From Methanomassiliicoccales archaeon (lineage in GTDB: Archaea > Thermoplasmatota > Thermoplasmata > Methanomassiliicoccales > UBA472), in the NCBI GenBank assembly GCA_028679935.1, contig JAJRAL010000162.1, positions 1 to 23,155 of the forward strand: a stretch of DNA of 23,155 nt. The letters are read 5' to 3'. Both the position numbers and the translations under genes were made by a program. Under the pieces are notes generated by a model. That model did no database searches. It was not told where the DNA came from and was given only the letters and a program-made list of their open reading frames with translations. The first letter of the stretch is position 1. Every line of letters begins with the position of its first letter. Of this stretch, positions 17,697 to 23,155 are shown piece after piece.

Positions 17697-18809
17697 ATGC
17701 GCCCTCGACCTGAATTGGATATCCTCCTGTTCATCCTCAGCTTCGTCATCATCCTCCTCGGATGCGAGTTCTTCACCAACAGCGTCGAGTGGCTGGGGAA
17801 GCGTTACAACCTCTCCGAGGGGGCGGTCGGCAGCGTCCTCGCCGCCGTGGGCACCGCGCTGCCCGAGACCCTCATCCCCCTGATCGCCATCATCTTCGTC
17901 GGCGGCCAGGCGGGTGAGGACATCGGCGTCGGCGCGATACTCGGCGCTCCGTTCATGCTCGCCACCCTGGCGATGTTCGTCTGCGGCCTGGCGCTCTTCC
18001 TCTTCGCCAAGCGGAGGGGCACGAGGACGCTGCACATCAACGGCAAGCTCATCCGCCGGGACCTGAGGTTCTTCCTCATCTGCTACTCGCTCGCCGTCGT
18101 CGCGGCCTTCATGCCGCCAGACATGCAGGCGATCCGCTGGATCATCGGCTTCGTGCTCATCCCGATCTACATCTACTACACCTACGTCACGGTGAAGAAG
18201 CGCGAGGGGGCATGCGAGCCCGGCGACCTGAAGTGCCTCCACTTCCAGGACTACGCCGACCGGTTGCGCGGCAACAAGTCAGAGAGCGCGAACCCGGACC
18301 ACGTCTCGGAGGCGTTCCGCAAGGCCGTCTACGTCAAAGAGCCCCCGACCTACCTGATCTACGTCCAGACCTTCATGGGCCTGCTCGCGATAATCGTCGG
18401 AGCGAACATCTTCGTGAACCAAATAGACTCGCTGTCCGAAGCGTTGAACATCAACCCGACGATCATCGCGCTGCTCATCGCCCCGATCGCGACGGAGCTT
18501 CCGGAGAAGTTCAACTCCCTCCTCTGGATCCGCGAGGGCAAGGACACGTACGCGATCGGCAACATCACCGGGGCGATGGTCTTCCAGAGCTGCTTCCCGG
18601 TGACGATCGGCATCCTGCTTACCAGTTGGCACATCAACCTGGCGGACCCGGTGCAACTGCTGCAGGCAATAGCGATATTCATCGCCCTTCTGAGCGGCGC
18701 GATCCTCTACTGGCGGTCGAGCCATCGCGAGCTGCACATGTCCGGCCTGATGATGGGCGGCCTGCTCTACGCGCTCTTCATCGTCCTGGTTCTGCTCGAG
18801 GTCGGCTGA
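17697..18809 (+). CDS. Sodium/calcium exchanger family (CaCA) membrane protein
   Basis: A 370-residue integral membrane protein with about ten hydrophobic segments in two halves. The two alpha repeats typical of cation/Ca2+ exchangers are present: GTALPE at residues 52-57 and ATELPE at 265-270, whose glutamates are expected to bind the ions. A hydrophilic stretch at ~163-213 links the halves (VKKREGACEPGDLKCLHFQD). Members swap Ca2+ or related cations for Na+ or H+ across the membrane; the ion here is not decided by the sequence. I chose ATG 17697 because the membrane part starts ten residues later; an in-frame ATG at 17637 would add a proline/glycine-rich, unconserved lead. Its stop is 20 bases before the nearest E1 start option, so read-through into the ubiquitin-like cassette is possible. 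Confidence 0.9.
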   Translation: MRPRPELDILLFILSFVIILLGCEFFTNSVEWLGKRYNLSEGAVGSVLAAVGTALPETLIPLIAIIFVGGQAGEDIGVGAILGAPFMLATLAMFVCGLALFLFAKRRGTRTLHINGKLIRRDLRFFLICYSLAVVAAFMPPDMQAIRWIIGFVLIPIYIYYTYVTVKKREGACEPGDLKCLHFQDYADRLRGNKSESANPDHVSEAFRKAVYVKEPPTYLIYVQTFMGLLAIIVGANIFVNQIDSLSEALNINPTIIALLIAPIATELPEKFNSLLWIREGKDTYAIGNITGAMVFQSCFPVTIGILLTSWHINLADPVQLLQAIAIFIALLSGAILYWRSSHRELHMSGLMMGGLLYALFIVLVLLEVG

Positions 18810-18849
18810 GGTTATCAGACTAGCTACCTGTGGACGAATGCATTTTCTA
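18810..18849 (+). promoter_or_regulatory. Shared element plus TATA-like box upstream of E1
   Basis: GGTTATCAG (18810-18818), nine bases, CTGTG (18828-18832), then CATTTTCTA at 18841-18849. The same arrangement, with the same 9-base gap and the same 8-base distance to an AT-rich box, lies before the ubiquitin-like gene. The AT-rich box would put a transcription start near 18870, directly at ATG 18872. Function is inferred. Confidence 0.45.
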
Positions 18850-18871
18850 CCGCCTCGTCCTCGGGACCTCG

Positions 18872-19666
18872 ATGCCCGAGACCGTCAGGATCGGCCAGGA
18901 GGATGAGGACCGCCTGGACCGCAGCAGGAGGCTCGGCTGGCTCGACGTTGACAGGATCGGAATGGCGCGATTCCTCGTCGTCGGGGCGGGAGCGCTCGGC
19001 AACGAGGTCATCAAGGACCTGGTGCTCTCTGGTGCGCGCCACGTCGTCCTCGTCGACATGGACCGCGTCGTGAGGTCCAACCTCAACCGCTGCGTCTTCT
19101 TCAGGGAGGAGGACGCACGTCTTGGCCTGGACAAGGCGACGGTCGTTGCGAGGAGAGCAAGAGAGCTTGACCCGGACGTCGAGATCGATGCCGTTGTTCG
19201 CAGGATCCAGGACCTGCCATCGACGACGTTCGAAGAAGTGGACATCATCTTCGGATGCCTGGACAACGTGGCGGCGAGGATGCACGTAAACGCGGAGGCG
19301 TATCGAAGCTCGACGCCGTACATCGACGGGGGAACGAGCGGGGCGCTCGGAAAGGTGCAAGTCGTGATTCCTCCCGGCCCATGTCTCCAATGCGCGACCA
19401 ATGCCACTCATTCGAAGGTGCTCGAGAGGCGATTCAGCTGCACCGGCTCCGACGTCTCGTACTTCGAACCGAAGCTCGCCGCCGAGATCACCACGACGAG
19501 CGTCATAGCGGCGATACAGGTCCGGGAGGGGCTGAAGCTGCTGAGCGGGGCGGGGGACAGGTGCCTTGCTGGCATGCTGTTCTACGACGGACTGAACAAC
19601 CGGACCGAGGTCTTCGAGGTGCAGCTGGATGAGTCCTGCCCGGTGCACCCGCGCCATTCTGCCTGA
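18872..19666 (+). CDS. E1-like (ThiF/MoeB/UBA5-type) ubiquitin-like activating enzyme
   Basis: Expected to adenylate the C-terminal glycine of the neighbouring ubiquitin-like protein with ATP and pass it as a thioester to E2. In the 264-residue version, the nucleotide loop VGAGALGN is at 37-44, the acidic Mg/ATP residues are in VDMDRV (D62, D64), the SNLNR arginine-finger motif at 69-73, K88 in LDKA, and D131 in CLDN. A zinc site is likely from C171/C174 (CLQC) and C256/H259 (CPVH), unusual in having His as the fourth ligand. C190 in RFSCTG aligns by position with the catalytic-cysteine region of MoeB-type enzymes. There is no C-terminal ubiquitin-fold domain, so it is a minimal E1. GTG 18830 would add 14 residues (MDECIFYRLVLGTS); I prefer ATG 18872 because of the promoter-like element covering the GTG. 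The downstream Ubl, E2 and JAMM genes rule out a plain thiamine or molybdopterin role. Confidence 0.88.
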   Translation: MPETVRIGQEDEDRLDRSRRLGWLDVDRIGMARFLVVGAGALGNEVIKDLVLSGARHVVLVDMDRVVRSNLNRCVFFREEDARLGLDKATVVARRARELDPDVEIDAVVRRIQDLPSTTFEEVDIIFGCLDNVAARMHVNAEAYRSSTPYIDGGTSGALGKVQVVIPPGPCLQCATNATHSKVLERRFSCTGSDVSYFEPKLAAEITTTSVIAAIQVREGLKLLSGAGDRCLAGMLFYDGLNNRTEVFEVQLDESCPVHPRHSA

Positions 19667-19677
19667 CCTGCCAGGGT

Positions 19678-19717
19678 GGTTATCAGTTAGACTAACTGTG
19701 ACGGATAGGATTAATCA
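19678..19717 (+). promoter_or_regulatory. Palindromic shared element plus TATA-like box upstream of Ubl
   Basis: GGTTATCAG (19678-19686), nine bases, CTGTG (19696-19700), then GATTAATCA at 19709-19717. Within it CAGTTAG-A-CTAACTG (19684-19698) is a perfect 7-bp inverted repeat, the form of a dimeric repressor or activator site. Transcription would start near 19738, about ten bases before ATG 19748. The E1 copy shares the outer parts but its middle is not palindromic. Confidence 0.5.
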
Positions 19718-19747
19718 ACCTCAGAAGGGTCGAAACCCCGTGATACG

Positions 19748-19987
19748 ATGGTCGTGCACATCCGGGTGAGGAACGCGGAGACCGGCTCCACGGTGGACAT
19801 GGAGCTCGAGAACGAGAACACCGTACACGAGATCATCGAGGGCGCGGCGGGCTATTGGGAGAAGGATCCAGGCGCCTACGTAATCAGGAAGGGGAAGAAG
19901 CTGCTCAAGGGACAACAGAGCGTTCTCGAGTCGGGGATCGCCGAGGCCGACGAGCTCGAGCTTCTTCCGGACCCCGAGGGCGGCTGA
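19748..19987 (+). CDS. Ubiquitin-like modifier protein with C-terminal Gly-Gly
   Basis: A 79-residue protein with the strand-turn-strand-helix order of a ubiquitin/beta-grasp fold: VHIRVRNAETGSTVDMELE, then the helix TVHEIIEGAAGYW, then VIRKGKKLLKG and a final DELELLPDPEGG. It ends exactly in Gly-Gly (78-79), so it needs no processing before activation. It should be attached to target lysines by the adjacent E1 and E2 and removed by the JAMM protease. GTGAT lies three bases before ATG 19748 as a short Shine-Dalgarno. The stop TGA is directly followed by the E2 ATG (TGAATG), indicating translational coupling. SAMP or ThiS/MoaD-like sulfur carriers share fold and tail, but the E2 neighbour favours protein conjugation. 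Confidence 0.85.
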   Translation: MVVHIRVRNAETGSTVDMELENENTVHEIIEGAAGYWEKDPGAYVIRKGKKLLKGQQSVLESGIAEADELELLPDPEGG

Positions 19988-20497
19988 ATGCCCCTGCCGA
20001 GGGACCTCCTACTCAAGCGCATCGGAAACGAACTGGCGATATGCCAGAGATGCCTCCGGCATCCAATCCAGATCAACTCAGAGGCGCTCAAGCAGATACC
20101 GCTCGAGATCGAGGTCAGCCTGACTCAGATCCCCGCGATGGAGAAGGTGGATGGTGTGCTGAAACGGCGCTACCACCACCGCTTCCGCATGACCATCACC
20201 GAGGAGTATCCGTTCGTCAAACCCCAGGTCGTCTGGTGCTCGCCGATCTTCCATCCGAACATAATGCTTCCAGAGGACGGGGGACTGCTTTGCAGCAAGC
20301 AGCTCGAGGGTTGGACGTTCAACTCCACCCTCCTCATGTTCATCAAGGGGATCGAGTACCTTCTCCTCAACCCGAACCCGAGGAGCCCATTCGGCACGCC
20401 CTCCTGCACCGAGGCGGCGGAGTACTTCAACACGCATGGGACGCCACAGCCCCCGATGGCCAAGGTGCCGAAGCCGAAGGTGGTGGGCCAGACTTGA
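19988..20497 (+). CDS. E2-like ubiquitin-conjugating enzyme (UBC fold)
   Basis: A 169-residue UBC-fold protein that should accept the modifier from E1 as a thioester and transfer it to lysines. The core fits the E2 pattern closely: YHHRFRMTITEEYPFVKPQV, then IFHPNI with the HPN motif at 89-91, the catalytic cysteine C102 in GLLCSKQLEGW with W109, and then LLLNPNPRSPFGTPSCTEAA. Presence of both HPN and Cys argues that it is active. The N-terminus holds CQRC (19-22) with H25 nearby, which could be half a metal site; the C-terminal ~20 residues are proline/lysine-rich. It starts immediately after the Ubl stop and overlaps the JAMM start by four bases (TTGA). No RING or HECT ligase is visible nearby, so transfer may be E3-independent or use a distant ligase. 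Confidence 0.9.
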   Translation: MPLPRDLLLKRIGNELAICQRCLRHPIQINSEALKQIPLEIEVSLTQIPAMEKVDGVLKRRYHHRFRMTITEEYPFVKPQVVWCSPIFHPNIMLPEDGGLLCSKQLEGWTFNSTLLMFIKGIEYLLLNPNPRSPFGTPSCTEAAEYFNTHGTPQPPMAKVPKPKVVGQT

Positions 20498-21147
20498 GGC
20501 CGAACGTCGTCGGAGCGAACGAGGCGAAAATCGAGGAACGTACTCCGCCGCCGAAGGAGTTGCGCACCGCGCACCGGTGGCTGAGCGCCAACTCAAGGCT
20601 CGCGTTCGACGCCTCGGAGGACAAGCTCGACCTCTACGTGTCGAAGCTCGCCGAGGAGAAGATCAGGAACCACGCGATGAGCAACGCCGATCAGAGGCTC
20701 GAGGTGATGGGCTTCTTGCTGGGGAACGTCTACCGCCATGAAGGAGTGACCTACAGCCTCGTCAGGGACGTGGCCACGACCGACCTCCAGGCATCGTCCG
20801 TCCGGGTGAGGTTCCAGCCCGAGGCGATGGAGAAGCTCTTCGAGTCGATCGACGATTGCGGCTTCAGCTATCTCGTGGTCGGTTGGTATCACTCTCATCC
20901 GGGCCACGGATGCTTCCTTTCCTCCATCGACGTCGACACGCAGAGGGCGATGTTCGACAAGCCCTATCACTCGGCGTTGGTGATCGACCCGCTCCGTCGC
21001 GAGATCGAGGCGTTCCGCATCGAGAACGGTATTGCGGTGCCGAGGCCATTTGCGATCTATTGGGACCGGCACCAGAACCCATACTACGGCGAGACGGTCG
21101 TTCGCAGGAGACTGATCCGGAAGGCGGAAGAGAAGAAAGAGGTCTGA
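20494..21147 (+). CDS. Rpn11-like JAMM/MPN+ metalloprotease (deubiquitinase-like)
   Basis: A 217-residue zinc isopeptidase expected to remove the neighbouring modifier from conjugates. The complete JAMM site is present: E70 in EVMGFLLG, and GWYHSHPGHGCFLSSID giving H133, H135, S143 and D146. The wording around the site, including the Cys after HPG.G and the DTQ that follows, is strikingly like eukaryotic proteasomal Rpn11/CSN5. I chose TTG 20494 because it overlaps the E2 stop (TTGA), follows a GGTGGTG Shine-Dalgarno-like run by eight bases, and no ATG occurs before residue 62. The first ~45 residues are an extension before the MPN core. The C-terminal tail is basic and charged. The gene ends two bases from the convergent SIS gene. 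Confidence 0.9.
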   Translation: MRPNVVGANEAKIEERTPPPKELRTAHRWLSANSRLAFDASEDKLDLYVSKLAEEKIRNHAMSNADQRLEVMGFLLGNVYRHEGVTYSLVRDVATTDLQASSVRVRFQPEAMEKLFESIDDCGFSYLVVGWYHSHPGHGCFLSSIDVDTQRAMFDKPYHSALVIDPLRREIEAFRIENGIAVPRPFAIYWDRHQNPYYGETVVRRRLIRKAEEKKEV

Positions 21148-21156
21148 GCTCAGACC
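21141..21156. terminator. 16-bp perfect palindrome covering both convergent stop codons
   Basis: GGTCTGAGCTCAGACC contains the TGA of the JAMM gene on the plus strand (21145-21147) and the TGA of the SIS gene on the minus strand (21152-21150). It may act as a bidirectional terminator or a protein site, but there is no loop or T-run, so termination is only a guess. Confidence 0.35.
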
Positions 21157-21689
21157 CAGATCGCGTGCCTGCGGCGCATCATGTGCTCGGTCTGATCGAG
21201 CTTCTGCATCAGGACCGGCACGAGCGAATCCAGCAAGAGGTAGGAACTCGCCTCGAACAGCGTTCCCAACGGAGCGAGCTTCGGGCGGTTCTCGTCCCGG
21301 CGGACGGGTAGCTCGACCACAATGGTGGAGGCGGAGGCGAGCTTGGAGTGCGCGTTGCTCGTGAGCAGCGCCACCTTCGCTCCGATCCGTCCGACGATGT
21401 TCGCCGTCTGTATCGCGGACATCGTTTCGCCTGTGTTCGAGACGATTACAACGAGGTCGCCTGTCTCGACTATCGGCGTCGTCGTTTCCCCTATGAAGTG
21501 CACATCCAGGCCCAGCTGAACGAGCCTGACCGAGAACGCCTTGGCCACCAGGCCCGATCGCCCGACCCCGTAGACGAAGATCTTCTTGGCGCCGATTATC
21601 GCGTCGACGAACTGCTCCACCGCCTTGTCGTCGACCGCCTCAAGGGCGCGATGCGCCTCGGTGACGATGTAGGAGGCCGCTTCCCTCAT
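21150..21689 (-). CDS. hxlB: SIS-domain protein, 6-phospho-3-hexuloisomerase-like
   Basis: A 179-residue single SIS domain. In archaea this family interconverts 3-hexulose-6-phosphate and fructose-6-phosphate in the ribulose monophosphate route, used for pentose supply or formaldehyde handling. Visible motifs are YGVGRSGLVAKAF (40-52), IGETTTP (66-72), SNTGET (84-89) and a C-terminal helix FEASSYLLLDSLVPVLM. They match HxlB-type proteins well, including the short ending after RRRHA. The start ATG overlaps the last base of the upstream stop (TAATG), so it is translationally coupled to the TIM-barrel gene. No HxlA partner is in the window, so the exact substrate is inferred. Confidence 0.8.
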   Translation of the reverse strand: MREAASYIVTEAHRALEAVDDKAVEQFVDAIIGAKKIFVYGVGRSGLVAKAFSVRLVQLGLDVHFIGETTTPIVETGDLVVIVSNTGETMSAIQTANIVGRIGAKVALLTSNAHSKLASASTIVVELPVRRDENRPKLAPLGTLFEASSYLLLDSLVPVLMQKLDQTEHMMRRRHAIWV

Positions 21690-22834
21690 TAGTCCTCATC
21701 TTCCTCGTCATCATCCTCATCGTAACTGGTGGTCTTGGAGCCGCGCTTCCCTGGGGCGGGCTTCTTGCCCTTCTTCTCCTTGCCCTCCTTCTCCGGCTTC
21801 TCGCCCTTCTCTGGCTCCTTCTTCGCCTTCACGTCCTTGGCGACCTTCTTGGTGAGGATGCGCTCATAGATGACCTTCATGTACATCGCGTCGTGCTCGA
21901 GCAGCGGCGACGACGATATGATCGTGCAGTTCGGGTTCGCCTCGACCAGGTACTCGGCCAGGGGCTCGAACCGAAGATCGCCCTTCTTGATCGGCGTGAC
22001 GCGCTTCTCGTTGCCCGCCTCGTGCTCGACGCCTGAGAAATGAGTGTAATAGATCTTGCCGACGTACTTCTTCGTCTTGTCGAAGAGCTCGCCGAAGTCC
22101 GAAGGCTCACGGAGGGAGCCGTTCTGCCGCGCGTGGTGATGTGCGAAGTTGATGATCGGCACCGGTCCCTTGATGTCGTCGCAGAGCCCGAGGACCTCGT
22201 CGAGGGAGCCCCAGACCTCCTGTCTTCCCGATATCTCGAGGCCGAGCTGCGGCTTGATCTTGTTGGCCTTCCACCAGGAGACGACCTCGCCGATGTTCTC
22301 CTCCACGATCTCCTTCGCCTTCTTCTTGCTCAGCTTGCCGTAGAGGCCGACGTGCGTGGTGATCATCACCCCGCCCATCTGGTTCGTCATCAGACCGGCC
22401 CATCGAATCGAGTCCATCGACTTCCTCGTCAGCTCTGTGTTGCTGGTGAGGTCCATGTAGTACGGGGTGTGCATGCTCAGCTCGACGTCGAGCTCCTTCC
22501 CCATCTTCCCGAGGACGTTGAGCTCCTTGTAGTTCTGGACCAGGCCCGAGGCGAGCGTGATCAGGGAATCGTCCTCCGCGATCTCCTCCTCGAGGTCCGT
22601 TATCCTCACCGTTTTCTTGCCCTTCTGGCGGACGATCTCGACGATCAGGTCCCCCTCGAGGTTGATCGGGCTCGCCCCGATTTCCTCCTCATCGGGCGGG
22701 CGCTCCACGACGTTCACACGGACCATCTGCACCTCCATCGCGTTCAGGCCGAGGTTGTGCACGTCCTCGATACCGTCCTTTAGCGTCCTACCCTTGCAAG
22801 AAAGAGGTATGCCAGCGGGGCCAAAGCGTATCAT
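21689..22834 (-). CDS. Endonuclease IV/xylose-isomerase-like TIM-barrel protein with charged C-terminal tail
   Basis: A 381-residue AP-endonuclease-2/sugar isomerase superfamily barrel. Likely metal ligands are H122 (SMHTPYYMDL), H161 (TTHVGLYG), E200 (GLEISG), H232-H234 (FAHHHARQNG), H265 (YTHFSGVEHE) and E313 (SSPLLEHDA), the pattern of endonuclease IV, which cuts DNA at abasic sites. A charged insert (~45-92) separates the first strand from the rest of the barrel. Residues ~334-381 are a lysine/glutamate tail that ends in a run of Asp and Glu, not part of the enzyme fold. ATG 22834 is chosen because MIRFGPAGIPLSCKG is the natural N-terminus and a TATA box lies 39 bases upstream; the 56 upstream codons are not conserved-looking. 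DNA repair is the leading role, but coupling to a sugar-phosphate isomerase leaves a sugar isomerase or epimerase role possible. Confidence 0.82.
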   Translation of the reverse strand: MIRFGPAGIPLSCKGRTLKDGIEDVHNLGLNAMEVQMVRVNVVERPPDEEEIGASPINLEGDLIVEIVRQKGKKTVRITDLEEEIAEDDSLITLASGLVQNYKELNVLGKMGKELDVELSMHTPYYMDLTSNTELTRKSMDSIRWAGLMTNQMGGVMITTHVGLYGKLSKKKAKEIVEENIGEVVSWWKANKIKPQLGLEISGRQEVWGSLDEVLGLCDDIKGPVPIINFAHHHARQNGSLREPSDFGELFDKTKKYVGKIYYTHFSGVEHEAGNEKRVTPIKKGDLRFEPLAEYLVEANPNCTIISSSPLLEHDAMYMKVIYERILTKKVAKDVKAKKEPEKGEKPEKEGKEKKGKKPAPGKRGSKTTSYDEDDDEEDED

Positions 22835-22872
22835 GAGCACACCAGATATCTCACAGGTTATCAGGGAGGCTC

Positions 22873-22879
22873 TATTTAA
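22873..22879 (-). promoter_or_regulatory. TATA box of the TIM-barrel/SIS operon
   Basis: The minus strand reads TTAAATA, 39 bases before ATG 22834. A start of transcription near 22850 would leave a ~16-base leader. The motif agrees well with the archaeal TATA consensus. Confidence 0.6.
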
Positions 22880-23003
22880 GGGCTCTCGGCTGGCGCAATG
22901 CAGGGAGAGCGGCTTCGCTGGAAGCCTCGTTGAGTCGCCCCGCCTGAAGGTCTTCAGAGGACCGCACCAAAGGCATCCAGCAACGACGCCGTTCACAGGC
23001 AAC

Positions 23004-23012
23004 CTTTATTAA
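23004..23012 (+). promoter_or_regulatory. TATA box of the L18e operon
   Basis: CTTTATTAA in GC-rich surroundings, 49-57 bases before ATG 23061. Transcription would start near 23033, leaving a leader of about 28 bases. Confidence 0.6.
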
Positions 23013-23060
23013 TGACCTCCCTATTAGTGCCCCTACCCAAGGTCGGGAGAGTCAGAGTAG

Positions 23061-23155
23061 ATGAGGCACAACGAGAAGTCGGACCCGAACCTCGTGCTCC
23101 TGATCAGCAAGCTGAAGGAGCAGTCGAGGGAGAAGGGCGCCGAGATCTGGCGAGA
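23061..23155 (+). CDS. rpl18e: Ribosomal protein L18e, partial (N-terminal 31 residues)
   Basis: From ATG 23061 the product reads MRHNEKSDPNLVLLISKLKE, then QSREKGAEIWR, which matches the start of archaeal L18e (the SDP.L..LI..LK..S.E.GA.IWR pattern). L18e is a large-subunit protein shared by archaea and eukaryotes and usually leads the L13-S9-RNA polymerase operon. The frame is open to the right edge; the rest lies outside. Confidence 0.88.
   Translation, partial: MRHNEKSDPNLVLLISKLKEQSREKGAEIWR

Noticed and set aside
19855..20493. Long in-frame 5' extension of the JAMM gene across Ubl and E2
   Set aside because: The extension is the wrong-frame reading of two clear genes, with biased arginine/glycine-rich sequence; the TTG at the E2 stop explains the real start.
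22856..22864. Third copy of GGTTATCAG near the TIM-barrel promoter
   Set aside because: It lacks the CTGTG half at the right spacing and lies downstream of the TATA box on the opposite strand; a chance 9-mer match is plausible.

Overview
The window reads as a chromosomal segment of an archaeon, most likely a high-GC euryarchaeal lineage such as Thermoplasmatota (the lineage is inference). Supports for archaea are the eukaryote-like TrpS, the PheS with an N-terminal winged-helix region, the start of ribosomal protein L18e at the right edge, AT-rich TATA-like boxes upstream of several genes, and genes with little or no Shine-Dalgarno signal.

Layout, left to right. (1) 1-2587, minus strand: a tRNA-function group, trpS > trmO > pheS, with pheS cut by the window edge. 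(2) 2694-7244, minus: a 1516-residue secreted, membrane-anchored beta-helix (NosD-like) protein with Ig-like and fibronectin III domains. It is followed by a strong GNRA-loop hairpin, probably its terminator. (3) 7245-17485, minus: a giant 2848-residue RHS/YD-repeat surface protein, then an unknown 175-residue gene, then a decayed second copy of the RHS C-terminal core. This order resembles a polymorphic toxin locus with an orphan tip. (4) 17697-18809, plus: a Na+/Ca2+-exchanger-family transporter. (5) 18872-21147, plus: a compact ubiquitin-like conjugation cassette: minimal E1 (ThiF/MoeB type), a 79-residue ubiquitin-like protein ending in Gly-Gly, an E2 with HPN and catalytic Cys, and an Rpn11-type JAMM protease. 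(6) 21150-22834, minus: a translationally coupled pair, an endonuclease-IV/xylose-isomerase-like TIM barrel and a SIS-domain 6-phospho-3-hexuloisomerase-like protein. (7) 23061 to the edge, plus: rpl18e.

The most notable system is the E1-Ubl-E2-JAMM cassette. All catalytic residues needed for activation, transfer and deconjugation are visible, the genes are back to back or overlapping, and no RING E3 is seen here. A shared element (GGTTATCAG, 9 nt, CTGTG) lies upstream of both E1 and Ubl, with a TATA-like stretch at the same offset in each. This suggests two co-regulated promoters and supports the shorter E1 start at 18872. The second system of interest is the archaeal RHS locus with a candidate immunity gene and an orphan, frameshifted RHS tip.
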